64,000 nucleotides of DNA from Isoetes taiwanensis (taxonomy: Eukaryota; Streptophyta; Lycopodiopsida; Isoetales; Isoetaceae), in NCBI GenBank assembly GCA_021234155.1, contig JAJEKV010000062.1, positions 8,389,408-8,453,407 of the forward strand. Reading direction: 5' to 3'. How positions within the stretch are numbered: the first letter of the stretch is position 1; each line of letters starts with the position of its first letter. Of the stretch, positions 35,144-47,319 are shown in pieces. The notes beneath the pieces were generated by a model, which had not been told where the DNA came from, ran no database searches, and saw nothing but the letters and a program-made list of their open reading frames with translations. The position numbers and the translations under genes are program-made.

Positions 35144-37504
35144 ATGGACCCATTCAAGTTCTCACAGAATGCAAAGCTCACTAATAATAATTACCATGCT
35201 TGAAAGAAATTCATGGTGAATTATTTGATATTTAGTGTCATGGGAGCAGCGTTTGATGAAGACTTTATCAGCACCAAGTCAGCAGATACGGGCAGGATAA
35301 ACCAGAAAGCTTGTGCTCTTGTGAAAATGTTGGTTGAAGAGACAATTGATCATGAAATCAACCATTTTACTGAGTTTAAGGAGATTTGGTCTCATTTGGA
35401 GAAGTCTCTTGCTAGCAAGGGTATGGCTACCCAAATGCTGATTCAGAACAAAATAAGACATGCCCAATCAGGTGATTTCAAATCGGTCACAGCATATCTT
35501 ACTCAGATGAAGCAATGGCGCGTGGATTACATGGCTGCTGGTGGAGTGCTGTCTGAAAAACAATTGATTCAAGATATCTTGGTTGGTCTTCCTCCTTCGT
35601 ATGATATTATCTCTTCAAAGATCAAGTACAAGGAGAAGATTGGTATAGCCAAAGTAACCATTCTACTGCAACAAGAGGAGTTGGTGCAGAAGCAAAGGGA
35701 TGGGAGAGTAGACCATGCTAATTTTGTGTCTACTTCTCGGGCTGACACCAAGAAGAAGTTTGCTGATAGCAAAGCCTTAAGAAGTCTGATGGTAAGAAAT
35801 CCAAGGAGTTCAAGTGCTGGAATTCTGGTGAGAAGGGTCACTACAGTTTAGATTGCAAGAAGGAGAAGAAAAGCTCAAAGGGTAGTGACACGAGAAGCAC
35901 AAGGGAGAGACAAGTGTTGTTGCTTGTGCAACTTTTGATGCTGAATATCTGAATCTTGCAGTAGCAGTCAGCAACCTACAGAAGGACTGGATTTTGGACT
36001 CAGGAGTCACGATTCATCTTATCGGAGATTCAGATGTGTTTTCTGAACTTGAACCTCGATCTGGAGGTGATATGAAGATGGGTGATGGATATTCTCTTCC
36101 TATCACAAGAAAAAAGGATTGTAGCTTTTCAATTGCATGGACGTGATGTAATTAGTAAGGCTAGAAATGTCATGTTTGCTCCTGGATTACAGTCTAATAT
36201 CATGTCTGCTGCTGAATTTGATAAGGCAGACCATCACATTGTTCTCAGAAATGGCAAAGCCTATCTGCTGGGTAGGGATCCACTTAAAGGAATTGACTTG
36301 CAGTTCATGGCACAATGGATGCTTCAGAATGGCTTGTATGTCTTTGATGGTTCAATTCATAAGACTGAACATGGTCTTGCATGTCCTGATTTGACTGCTG
36401 AGCATCTGTAGCATGCTCGTTTTGGTCATGTTGGCGGCACTGCTGTATATGCTTTGTACAAAAACAAGATGGTTACAGGTATTCCCTCTCTGAAATATAT
36501 CAAGCTTGAGTGTGATACATGCCATCTTAGAAAGCAAACTCAACATCCTTTTCCACAACAGGCTACTCATCGAGCAACTCAACCTCTTGAGCTGTTGCAT
36601 TCTGATTTGTGCCATATGGCTGATGTTTCACTAGGTGGAAAGAAGTATTTCTGGACCCTGATTGATGATTTCAGTAGGTACACTTGGGTGTATATTTTGA
36701 ACTACAAATCTGAGGTGCTTGGCAAGTTTAAGGCAGACAGAGTTAGTAATCAAAAAGTTCAGAAGTGACAATGGAGGTAAATATGTTTCTAATGCCTTTG
36801 ATGAGTTTCTCATGGAAGAAGGTATTGAAAGACAGTTAATCATTCCTTATGCTCATCCACAAAATGGTGTAGCTGAAAGAGGAATAGATCTTTGCTTGAT
36901 TTGGCAAGATCTATGATGAGTCACAAGCAACTGCCTGAATTTTTTTGGAAAGAGGCAGTAGTGATAGCAGCATATTTGGCAAATAGGTTGCCTACTAAGT
37001 CCAGAATGTGATTCCTTACGAAGCATTTTGGAGAATGAAACCAGATGTGTCTCATTTGAGGCTGTTTGGATGCTTGGCTTATGCTTCCATACCTGCTGAG
37101 AAGCTGAAAAGTTATAGGAAGTTGCATGATAGGCCTGTCAAAGCCATCTTTATTGGGTATCTAGAAAATCAAAAAGGTTACAAGTTGTATGATCCTTCCA
37201 ACAAGCAGGTTATTGTAAGCAGGTCAGTTCAGTTCGTTGAAGATGCTGTGTATGATGGTATATCTTCCTGCAGTTCACAATGACAGCAACTTGGATGTTG
37301 GAGATCTGATAGGAGCTGCTGTTAGACCTTTCTCTTCCTCTGTAGTGGTTTCTCCAGTGAACTCACATTTGCCTGAAGTAGTGGAACGGGATGATCCCAA
37401 TTTCATTAGCCCTATGGTCCATGAGCAAGTTGGTTCCTTTCATGGGGAGCCCAGCACACGTGAAGGTACTGTAGCACCTGATTGTTGAACCTAGGAGATC
37501 AGCA
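35144..37504 (+). pseudogene. Copia A gag-pol, inactivated
   Basis: The ATG at 35144 is followed by a TGA at 35201-35203 at a position reading as Trp in relatives. Gag (UBN2 type) runs to about 35800. The zinc knuckle reads CWNSGEKGHYSLDC: the second Cys has become Ser. The protease motif is ILDSGVTIHL (35990), with Val where Ala is usual. Integrase pieces are LHSDLCHM and LIDDFSRYTW. After a frameshift near 36760 come [30 protein letters not shown], and FGCLAYASIPAEKL to about 37283. At least four frame breaks. The DDE residues are still readable, but no intact polyprotein exists. Confidence 0.85.
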
Positions 37505-37619
37505 TATCCACAGGTTCAACAATCAGGTTTGTATTTCCACAAACATTGGTTTATATTTTTATTTCCACAATTGAAAATATGTATTATTTTCACAATTTGT
37601 TCAATTGTGGAAATAAAAA
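37476..37619. repeat. Two adjacent hairpins at the copia A/B junction
   Basis: Hairpin 1: the 17-base ACCTGATTGTTGAACCT (37476-37492) is repeated in perfect inversion at 37512-37528 with a 19-base loop. Hairpin 2: a perfect 20-base inverted pair at 37556-37575 and 37600-37619 with a 24-base loop. A further shorter complementarity lies outside it (tttccacaaacat at 37534 and atgtttgtgg at 37621). The left arm of hairpin 1 belongs to copia A and the right arm of hairpin 2 to copia B coding sequence. The middle is therefore an inverted copy of both flanks. Confidence 0.9.
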
Positions 37620-40521
37620 GATGTTTGTGGGGAAAAGAGTTGGAAACTTGTATGGATTATGCAAACAACATTTATTCTCCAGCATTAATTTGTTAACATA
37701 TCCAAATCTGAAAATCTGGCATGAAAGGTTATGTCATGTTAATCCTAAAACAATAGAGGTTTTAAACAAGGAGGGATTTATCAATGCAAATACAAGTCAA
37801 TCTGAACAACAAGTATGCATGGGATGCATGCTTGGAAAACACAACAGGTTGCCCTTTAAGAAAACAAATGCTAGAGCAAAGGGCATATTGGATTTGATAC
37901 ACACTGATTTGTGTGGGCCTCTCAATGTTGTCAGCTTAAGTGGAAAAAGGTACTTCATGACCTTAATAGATGACTTTGGCAGAAAGACTAAAGTATACTG
38001 CATTAAGACAAAGGATGCTGCATTTGAAAAATTCAAACAATTTGTAAATGAGATGGAGACTGAAACAGGCAGAAGGATTAAGTGCCTAAGGTCTGACAGA
38101 GGGGGTGAGTTTCTCTCCAGAGAGTTCAAAATATTCTGCAAAAACAAGGGCATTAAAAGACAACTTACTTGTAGTCATTCCCCTCAGCAAAATGGTGTTG
38201 CTGAGAGGAAGAATAGGACAATTCTAAATGCTGTCAGAAGCATGTTGAAATCAGCAGGCCTTCCAAACTTCTTGTGGGAGGAAGCAGTCCAAACTGCTGT
38301 GAGCATTCAGAACATGCTACCATCCGTGAGTCTGCAAGGAGGAATTCCTGATATGCTATGGTCAGGAAAGAAACCTAACTATGATAAGTTGAGAATATAT
38401 GGGTGCTTGGCATTTGTGCATATTCCTAAAGAAAATAGAAAGAAGTTGGATGATATGGCTCTGGTTACATACCTTGTAGGATATGATAATCAATCTAAAG
38501 CTTACAGATTGTATGATCCAAAAGCTAGAAGAATAATTGTTAGCCGAGATGTTACCTTTGATGAAGGACAAGTCTACAAGGTATTATCTAAACCTATAAA
38601 ATTATCTGAAGATACCAAGCTAGTGGAGCATAATATTAGGACTGAGTCTACTAATAAAGTTGATGAGATTAATGCAGATGATGATGATGCTGGATCTGAT
38701 ACATACACAGAACAGCAAGAGAAAATTGAAGATTCCTTAACAGGACATGAAGGAGAATCATTGGACACAGAACAAGTAGAAGAATAAGCGCCTATAATTC
38801 AACCATCACAAGAGAAAAGGAAAAGAATGACAGAGGTTCAAAGGATGCAAGCTGGTGCAAAATTTGATACAATATTACATGGTCGTGATGAAACTGGAAG
38901 AAGTAAAAGACTTAAAGATAAAGAGGAGCATGAGGTAAACTGCATATTTGAGATTTTGATGTTTCTAAATCCTGAAGTGCCAAAGACACTTGATGATGTT
39001 CTAGTTTCTAAGGATAGAACTCTGTGGCTGAATGCAATGAAGGAAGAAATGGATTCATTCATTAGAACAAATACTTTTGAGATAGTTAACAAACCAGAAG
39101 GGAGAAATATAGTAGGAAACAAATGGATTTTTAGAATCAAAACTGGAGCAGATGGGAAAACATCTAGATATAAAGCTAGACTGGTAGCTCAGGGTTTTTC
39201 TCAGAAAAAGGGTCAAGATTTTGATGAAACGTTTTCTCCATTGGTTAAAATGAATAGTGTCAGAATGCTATTGGCTTTGGCAAATGCATATGATTTAGAA
39301 GTGCATCACATGGATGTCAAAACTGCTTTTTTGAATGCAAAACTAGAGGAAGAGATTTTTATGAAACAAGCACCAGGATTTGAACAAGGGGAAGCAGTGT
39401 ATGGTTTGAGACAGTCTCCCAGAGAATGGTATAAATGCATGGACACTTTTCTTATTGAACAAGGATTTATCAAATTAGCAAATGATGGGAATTTGTACAA
39501 ATTTGAATGTCAAAGTGGCTGGTGCATTATTGCTTTATATGTTGATGATAATGTTATGGTAGCCAAGGGTACTAAATGTTTGTCAATGTGCAAAAGTTTA
39601 TTAAATAGCAGATTTGAAATGTCGGATCTAGGAGAATTGACCAAGTTCCTAGGAATTGAGGTGACAAGAAAAAGGGATGATGGTATGATTATCTTAACCC
39701 AAAAGGAACAGATCAGAGGTATGCTGGAAAAATTCAATATGAAAGAGTGTAATGTTAGCAAAACCCCTGCTGTACCAGGATGCAAGCTTTCACTAGACAT
39801 GTGTCCTAAAAGTGATGAGGAGAGAAAGGCTATGGAAAAGATGCCTTATAGGTCTTTGACTGGTTGTCTGGCTTATGTAGCTAACTGTACAAGACCAGAT
39901 ATTGCTCACAGTGTCAATATGCTTAGTAGATATAACAATGATCCAGGAAGGGATCATTGGGTTGTTGCCAAAAGAGTTCTAAGGTATTTGAAGGGCACCA
40001 TGGATATGGGAATCTCATACAACTCAAAAAAATTAGTATTGACTGCCTATTGTGATGCTGACTGGGCAGGGAATTTGGATGCAAGAAAGTCCACTTCAGG
40101 ATACCTAATGATGGTTGGAGGAGGTCCAGTAGCATGGAAATGCAAAAAGCAGTCATCCATAGCGTTGTCAACAGCAGAGGCTGAATATGCCTCAGCCACA
40201 TTATTTGCAAAGGAGCTTATTTGGGAAAGAAGATTAATATTAGAACTTGGAGTTGAGCAGCCAGATTCTAGTGAAATGTTATGTGATAGCACAAGCTGTA
40301 TAGCCATGACAAAGAATCCAATAATGCATGAAAGATCAAAACATATAGAATTGGAGATGCATTTTATTAGAGATGTTGTATGTAAGGGTTTGATACAGGT
40401 CAATTATATTAATACAGCTAAGCAACTAGCAGACATTCTTACAAAGGTTTTAGCAGAAAAAAGGTTTACTGCACTTAGACAGCAGATTATGTTTACAGGT
40501 GAAAACATGAATATGACATGA
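37603..40521 (+). pseudogene. Copia B pol: integrase, RT, RNase H
   Basis: One frame carries almost everything, broken only by TAA at 38785-38787. Integrase: zinc-binding LKIWHERLCHVNPK with CMGCMLGKHNR, then DDE readouts HTDLCGPLNV, LIDDFGRKTKV, CLRSDRGGEF and QNGVAERKNRT. RT: NKWIFRIKTGADGKTSRYKA, HHMDVKTAFLNAKLEEEIFM and the catalytic YVDD (near 39540). RNase H: YCDADWAG, KSTSGYL, STAEAEYA and MHERSKHIE to 40521. A short piece of the RT fingers seems missing near 39390 (GEAVYGLRQSP). No gag or protease. Apart from the single stop, the 564-codon RT/RNase H part is open. Confidence 0.87.
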
Positions 40522-40531
40522 AGGGGAAGAA

Positions 40532-41214
40532 TGTTGAGAAACTAATCATGTCATATTGTTTGTAGTCAGACATGTCAATGAGAATGAACAGGTTAATACA
40601 AGCTACAGGATCATATTAGGGCAACTACAAATGGAGAACTGTTGAAGTATAAATTATTAATGGTTGAAAATGACGAAGTTTTAATGGTTTCATAATGCAA
40701 TGGTTATATTGCATTGAATATTCTAGTAGTGCCATCGAATATCGAACTCAAAGAAAAAACGTCTGTGGGATAATTCATTGACGAAGTTTTGCTGGGAAAA
40801 GAAAGCTGAAACCGCCGGATTACACTGATATAAGCAGAAGAAGATCATTAGGAATGTATTCGGATAAGGATAGGCTCAAATCCGTCTCAAACAAGCAAGA
40901 TCGAAGGCAGTCAAACTTGCTACAGTGTTCACGTCAATACGTCTGCTACAGTAAATTGCAACATATATGAACTATTGATTTCTAGTGGTTTTAACGTTAT
41001 CTAATTAAGGGGAAGTTCATGAGATCTTGATGCATGGAATTAGTGACCATAATGTGGCTTCCATTGCACTTGTGAAGATCTTATTGATACTTGAAACCAA
41101 CTAAGTTCTTGAGATATGATTGTGAATTGTTGACTAAGATTGTTGCAATAGTGTTATAGCCTATTGACATCTTTGCTTAAGGATTTGTTTATTTGTTGTT
41201 TCTGGAAAATAACA
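40532..41214 (+). repeat. 3' LTR of copia B
   Basis: It follows a purine tract (GAAGGGGAAGA, 40520-40530), starts TGTTGAGAAACTAATC and ends AATAACA at about 41214. After that, copia A coding sequence resumes. With no partner LTR in the window, the right border is inferred from the CA end and the return of copia A. Confidence 0.68.
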
Positions 41215-41530
41215 GTTGCAGCACTTGTTGTGTCTGTTGTTGAACCTAGGAGATCAGCACGTCTGATTAAGAAACATGAGAAGTCTAATGGATCATGGAA
41301 ACTTGCCTTAATGGCAAAGGTCCATGATCATGTTAATCCACACACCTTTCATGAAGCAGCTAGTGATCCACAGTGGCAGCATGCAATGGAAGAAGAATAC
41401 TCTCAATTGCTGAAGTAAGGCACATGGGAATTGGTTGAACTTCCAGCTGATAAGCAAGTTATTGATTGTAAGTGGGTGTTTAAAACTAAATTCATACTGA
41501 TGGGATAGTATCAAAGCACAAAGCTACATG
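41215..41530 (+). pseudogene. Copia A-type pol tail
   Basis: It reads VVEPRRSARLIKKHEKS, then FHEAASDPQWQHAMEEEYSQ. A TAA follows (41416-41418) and then GTWELVELPADKQVIDCKWV, the usual start of copia RT. It degenerates after 41490 and never reaches the YVDD motif. The stop replaces a codon usually read as Asn or similar. Confidence 0.75.
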
Positions 41531-42469
41531 CAAAACAATGTCCCAGTCACTGTTGTTTAGGACGGCTTTTAACCTATGCTGCGAAGGCAACATCATTCCT
41601 TTTTTTTAAGGGTGCTTGATGCGTGATGAAGAATGGACACTGGGTGCGCCTATTTTCTTGAAAATGGCGGTTTTTTCAGTTTAAACCCAATTCTTGGAAA
41701 ATTTGCTTGAGTTCGATCTACTTTGCCTCTGATCGATCGATTTCTGGTGCCAATTGCCTGTTACCCCTGTAGAGGGTTAGCATTGGAATGTATTAACTCT
41801 TTATGGACAATCGAATTTTCAGAATTTTGTGGCAGGAATCCAAGATAATCTGTGGTTTTCTTAAAGGAAAAGATTCAGACCTTTGGAACAGCTTCATTCA
41901 CAAATAGATCTTTTCAGAGAATTTATTCCAAATTGAATACTCCTTCTCTCCGAGTTGCATTGAATTCGAAACTGAGATAATTGAATCTTGGTTGGAAGAA
42001 TTTATCGGCCATAAGGATATTTCTGCTACAGGTATCTTTAGAGCATACAGAGAAAATCTCGAGCACAAAATTACAGTTAAAGTCTACAATGAGAAGCTTT
42101 TGGGGGAATCTGAATGCTAGATCTGTTGCTTTGTGTCTACAATTGCTATGGATGGGTATGTTATCGGGTAAAATCTCTAATTCTCAACCCTTCCTTGCTA
42201 AATTTTAATTTCTTTGCCTTAAGATCTTCCCTCTTCTCTTTCTTGTCTGCTTTTGACCTCTCTTTTCTCTGTTTTTGTCTTTCTGTTGTTTCACCCTGAG
42301 CTTTTTCATTATGTCTCAAATTTCCCAAAATCTTTTCCCCAAAAAAAACTCGAATACTTCAAAAAACCTAAATGCAAATTCCCTCATTTTTCTTCATAAG
42401 TTTGTGCTCTTCTCTCCGGTTGAACGATCCGATCTTCTTACCAAGTTTTTATCACCAAAATCCTTCTAT

Positions 42470-44883
42470 GGTCTTTAAATTAGATTTTGCTGACTTGAAC
42501 TTTATTTTTAAAGACATGCATCATTTCTCCTCAGATGTTCCTACTTGGGGCAATCTTTCAAAAGATCCGGGTCCCAATGGCATAGTTCATGTTCTCAATC
42601 CTGAGGGTGTTCCCATTCCTTATGGAACTCAAAGGCCTGTCCAACCAGTACTCACGGATCAGCAGTTGACAAAAAAATTACTCAACCAAATGTTCAACTA
42701 TTTAGAGGTATCAAACTTGAAGCTCCTCTAATTGCTTCAAGAATTAGCTCCCTTTCTTCTACTGTTGTTGACAAGCTCTGGGATCATATACTTAAACTTC
42801 ATAAAGGTGTCACTGTCAATTCAATTTACTGGCTTAGTTACCCTTATCTTTTGGTGGAATGTGCAAATTCTCGAACTGCCAATTTTTTATTGAAAACAGC
42901 TAGATCGACATTTGATACCTATCAATTGGTTTTTCTGAAATGGAGCCCTCAGCTTTCTTTAAATGACTTTGGCAAATTCTTTATTGCCTCTATCAGTATG
43001 AGTGAACTTAATCCCATTTACTGGAATGAAGACTGCTTCTCAGCCATTTTCAACTCAATTGGAACTTATATCTCAACTGACTACTCTCCCTACAAGGCCC
43101 CTAAATGTTACATTCAACTGGATATCTGAAAGCCTGTTTCCACTTCCATCCCTATCTTAGATTTCTTTGGCAAAGAAATTAATCTTCAGCTTAGATGGGT
43201 TGGTCTACCTACATTTTGCCCTAATTGCAATTCTAGACATTTCTCCTCGAAAGTTTGTCAGTATATTGTGGGAGATAATATAAATACTGCATCAGCTGCA
43301 AAAGATTTTAATGACACATCTGTTAAGGTTCATAATGATGTCAGGAATACAAATTCAGGTAGCCAAGATCAATTACAAACTTTGGATTTAGTTGGCCAAA
43401 ATTCTGCTCATCAGTATCAGTCAAATTGGGTTAAATCCAATGGCAGTAAAAGAAGGATTGAAAAAAAAAAAAGGCAACAAAGATAATTGCTCAACAAGAA
43501 ACTCCAGCAAACTCGGGATCTTCTCACGTTCTCACTGGATCTACTCAGCTTTCTGGTGGAATTAAAATCTTAAATAAAGGAGACTTTTTTTGCATCAAAA
43601 CATTAAGGCAGCTGGTAATTCTTCTCAGCAAAAAACCACAGTCAATCCGCAGGAAAATAAAGATGGGAATTACAACAAAATGATGACCAAGGGGAAATCT
43701 CCTATGCATTTTGATTTGCATAAGACCTTGAATAACATTCTTGCAGATTCTAAGGTCAATGCTGCCTCTAAATCTAATAAGGCAGCACCTAAAGTTATCA
43801 AGGGATTTCCTAAGAATATTCAGCATGGGATCAAGATTAATCCTTCTCAGATTAATCATCAATCAAAAAGGAGTGAAGAGCCTTTAATTATGGAAAATAA
43901 GAATTTTAGAGAAACTCCTTTGGAAGATTTAACTTCCAAAAAAGCAGGTGCCCAAGAAAATAACTCTGGCCATCAAAATAGCAACAAAATTGCTTCCAGT
44001 AATGATAACTCCACAGACAAGGTAATCTGAAGTAATAGATTCAAAATTTTGTCTGACACAATTTGTGAGATTTCTGCAGATACTGAAGAGCCTAGATCTG
44101 ATCACATTTCTTGTCCTCCTATTTCAATTCCCTCTACTAGCTCATCCCCCATATCCTGTCCTCCTCCACCAAATGCTTCCTTGTTGCCCCTATCATTTCC
44201 CCTTATTGATTTATCTCCTCCTGCCTATCCTGAAATTTCTCATTTAAATAACTCTATCTCTGAAAAGATAGCTCTACAGCTTTCTGAGTTACAAGTGGAG
44301 AATGAGTGTATACAGAATGAATATAAGAACAAGGAAAATTTGATTGATGAGTCAGATACAGATGTGGAAAGGAATCGTGACAGTACAACAGATGGAAACA
44401 AGACAATATGTGATTTAATTTCTGAAGCATCTACTCAAAATATGCTGGATCAGAATTTAATTTCAACTACAGAATGTACTCCAAATACCATGGTTGACAA
44501 GGTAGCAGAAGACATATATCCCAGGCAAGATCTAAACCACTCTCCTTGTTTAATTGAAATTAATGGTAACTCTATGGTGAAGTCTTCTGAATTTAACCTT
44601 GCATGCTGTCAGTCAAAATTTTGGATCTGTCCCCATTCTAATGACAATGACTTTACAGAAAAAGAAAATAATAAAGAGAATGATTCTTCTGCTTTCACAA
44701 ATCCATGGGATGATGATCATTTCTTATCTCTCTCTCATCCTAAAATATCTAATAAAAAAAGTGTCAAGCCTATGAGGAAAGGAATTAAGATGAGGAAGTC
44801 TGTGTCAGTGATGGATACCCCTGCCTTTAATACTAGACATCAATCTAAAATATCTACTAGAAGCCAATCTAGAAAATTTATCT
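42470..44883 (+). pseudogene. LINE C ORF1: nucleic-acid-binding protein with zinc knuckle
   Basis: Starting near MVFKLDFADLNFIF (42470), a first frame runs to 42731 and shifts to a second at about 42700. The second reads VDKLWDHILKLHKGVTVNSI and LVECANSRTANFLL. A single zinc knuckle, CPNCNSRHFSSKVC (about 43220-43262; C-x2-C-x3-H-x5-C), follows an in-frame TGA at 43127-43129. After another shift near 43490 the rest (43590-44883) is a long low-complexity Asn/Ser/Lys tail with a Pro-rich patch (ISCPPISIPSTSSS). This is the usual order of plant L1 ORF1 (DUF4283-like domain then knuckle). The tail is unusually long. Confidence 0.65.
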
Positions 44884-44932
44884 AGTGCTTCCCCTTTTTA
44901 ACTTCCTGTTTTATTGCCTTCCTTTTCATATC

Positions 44933-46500
44933 ATGAAGATAATGACTTGGAATCTCAGGGGCATTAAAGGGCCTGTAAAGAGGAGAAGGGCAATCTCTCA
45001 AATCAGAGATTATCAAGCTGACATTATTTTATTGCAAGAACTTAGACTTCCAAATTTTGAATGTTCTAGTCTTGCAAACTGGATTGGTCTTGAATTTTCC
45101 TCCCTATGGATTGATGCTACCTTGACCTCGGGTGGACTTATTATTATTTGGAGAAATATTACTCAAAGTTTGGTTTACAACAGTCCTTGCAAAAGCTGGC
45201 AGGCTGTCATCTTTAACTATGCTGGCTCTCAATTTGGTATCATAAATGTATATGCCTCTACAATCTCAAAAGAAAGAGAAAAGCTTTGGCTCGACATCAG
45301 ATCTTGGCTCCTCAATCATAATTCCATATCTTGGATTCTAGCTGGTGATTTTAACAACACCCCCTCCTAGGACCTTAAACTGGGCAAAAATCTCAACATG
45401 TCTAACACTGAGAAAATGAATTGGAAAAATCTTCTTGATATATTCTTATTTACTCATATTCCCTCTTCTACTGCAAAATTTACCTGGTCCAATAAGCAAA
45501 AGGGTAATTCCAGAGTGTTTTGTAGATTTTATATTAGCAATTCCAGCCATGAATTTTGGGATAATAGTATTGTTTCCAGTGATGAGAGAACTTCTGTTTC
45601 GGATCACCAACCGCGATTTCTTAAAACTAAACATCTTCTCTACATTAAGAGATCTGGCAATATTCCTTTCAAGTTTAATTGCTCTTTGCTTAGTAATACA
45701 AAATTTTGCAGAGACTTCAAAATCTTTTATGCCAGCCGCCCAAGAGTTAGGGCAGCCAATTCTATGAAATATTTTTATGCTAAAATCAAATCTTCCACAT
45801 CTTGGATTAAACAATGGTGTAGAAATGATTGGGAGTTAAAAAAAACTGAAAAGAAAAACTATCTGATGCAAATGCAGACTGTAAGAGTTAAGCTTCAAAT
45901 TGATCCTTTAAATCCCGACCTTCATTTGCAAGAAAGTAATTTAGAGCAGTCAATTAAAAGCATTGAGGAATATGAGGCCAAATGTGCAGCAATTAGATCC
46001 AAAGTGAAATTCTTTTCCTCTATGGACAATAGCAATTCCAAATTCTTTTTTAGAATTGCCAAAAACAGGCTTCTCAAGAGTCAGCTTTCCTTTATTAAAA
46101 ATGATCAAGATATTAATCTGGAATCTTCCAAAGACATTGCTGACTTCTTCTACTCCAAATATTCCAATATCTTTGCCTCTAATTCTGATGTTTCTTGGTC
46201 TGATACCTCTGCCTCAGAGTTCATTGATCTGCTTAATTCTCTGCCAGATAATATTGTAGATCCTTTATCATCTAATATAGAATTACCTCCTTCAGAAGAT
46301 GAGATCAAATCTACTTTATCCAGTCTTGCCCAGGGGAAGAGCCCGGGTCCTGATGGTCTCCCTCCTGAATTCTTTCTTCATTTTTGGGATGATCTTAAGA
46401 TTGATCTTACCTTAATGGTTCATGGCTTTTGGCATAATAATCATCTCCACCCTGCTATCTCTTCTGGGCTTATTTCTCTCATTCCCAAAGTAGACAATCT
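44933..46500 (+). pseudogene. LINE C ORF2, first part: endonuclease and RT start
   Basis: The ATG at 44933 begins MKIMTWNLRGIKG, the classic APE endonuclease start. Further motifs are ILLQELRLP, IINVYAS, ILAGDFNNTPS and SVSDHQPRF. One in-frame TAG lies at 45368-45370, directly after the GDFN motif. The spacer contains MDNSNSKFFFRIAKNR, the place where LINE B is truncated. RT begins with QGKSPGPDGLPPEFF (46330) and ISLIPKVDN. There copia C interrupts the gene after 46500. Confidence 0.85.
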
Positions 46501-47291
46501 TGTTGAAAATATTGATGTTCATATCATAATCCATGAGTTCAAGTTGATTTCTTAGGTGTTACAGACATAAGGTCAAAGAAGGAGCAAGATATTGAACATC
46601 TGCCTAGGCAAACCTGTTTGACAGTGAACATTGCATAAGAGTGAACAGTTATTGGAAAAAGGACACAGTTAACATTATTGTTGAGGATGTAGCAAGACAA
46701 AACCAAGCAGAGAATTTAAGACAGAACAAAGAGCTGGGTAGATGACGAGCATATACAGATCTACACAGTTAAACCATGGTTCATTTGTACATATTGAATA
46801 TTGTATCCTATGGTTTCATATACGTATGGTGAAATTATGATCTAAGGTTATTATGACCTTAGGTTATATTCATGAAACCATTGTAATGAATTGTAAATAG
46901 TAGATTGACCTCGAATAGAGGTCGGTCCAATTATTTGGAGCGAAAAACCACTTTGAATCTGTCGGTCTTATGAGACCTTGACATGCAGGCTCCCACAGTA
47001 GATCGGTCCGGCGAATTGGCTGGGACGGATCCTATATGAAAACCTAAATTGAATAGATACTCAGTTGAGTTTCTGGAGAATAGATTGCACTCGAGATTTC
47101 CTAAGGTATCAACCATTGAGAATGTTTCTAAGAGATTGAATTTTTTGATATTATGAATGTTGGTCATTGCAATGGTATGAATTTTGTTTGTTGAGTGAAG
47201 TTGCAATAACAAATTGATTAAGTGCTTGTTTGAGTTGGATACTTGAAGGTTAGATAGCAATTTTGAGTTTATTATTGTTATAATCCTAACA
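46501..47291 (+). repeat. 5' LTR of copia C
   Basis: It starts TGTTGAAAATATTGATG and ends TAATCCTAACA. The last base is followed by one G and then the primer site. No strong TATA box stands out; tatacgtatgg near 46815 is a weak candidate. Confidence 0.93.
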
Positions 47292-47292
47292 G

Positions 47293-47304
47293 TGGTATCA
47301 GAGC
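47293..47304 (+). other. Primer binding site of copia C
   Basis: TGGTATCAGAGC is complementary to the 3' end of plant initiator methionine tRNA, the standard primer of plant copia elements. It lies one base inside the 5' LTR. Confidence 0.93.
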
Positions 47305-47319
47305 TAGCTTGCAGACAAC

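Larger units (their letters stand above)
37603..41214 (+). mobile_element. Ty1/copia element B, 5'-truncated, inside copia A
   Basis: B begins within pol at about 37603, just before the integrase N-terminal region, and ends with a 3' LTR. The 5' LTR, primer site, gag and protease are gone. At the left lies the double hairpin; at the right copia A-type sequence resumes at 41215. A 22-base direct repeat (37483-37504 and 41238-41259, starting tgttgaacctagg) flanks it. That is far longer than the 5-base duplication of this family. Confidence 0.82.
34457..41530 (+). mobile_element. Ty1/copia element A, split by copia B, 3' end lost
   Basis: A 5' LTR, primer site and gag-pol run to about 37504. 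A related tail of the same gene resumes at 41215-41530, after copia B. The tail ends in the N-terminal RT region, and no 3' LTR follows. It is inserted into repeat R2; R1 shows the empty site. Both pieces contain the same motif (EPRRSA) at the junction, so right and left may overlap or come from two copies. Confidence 0.8.
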
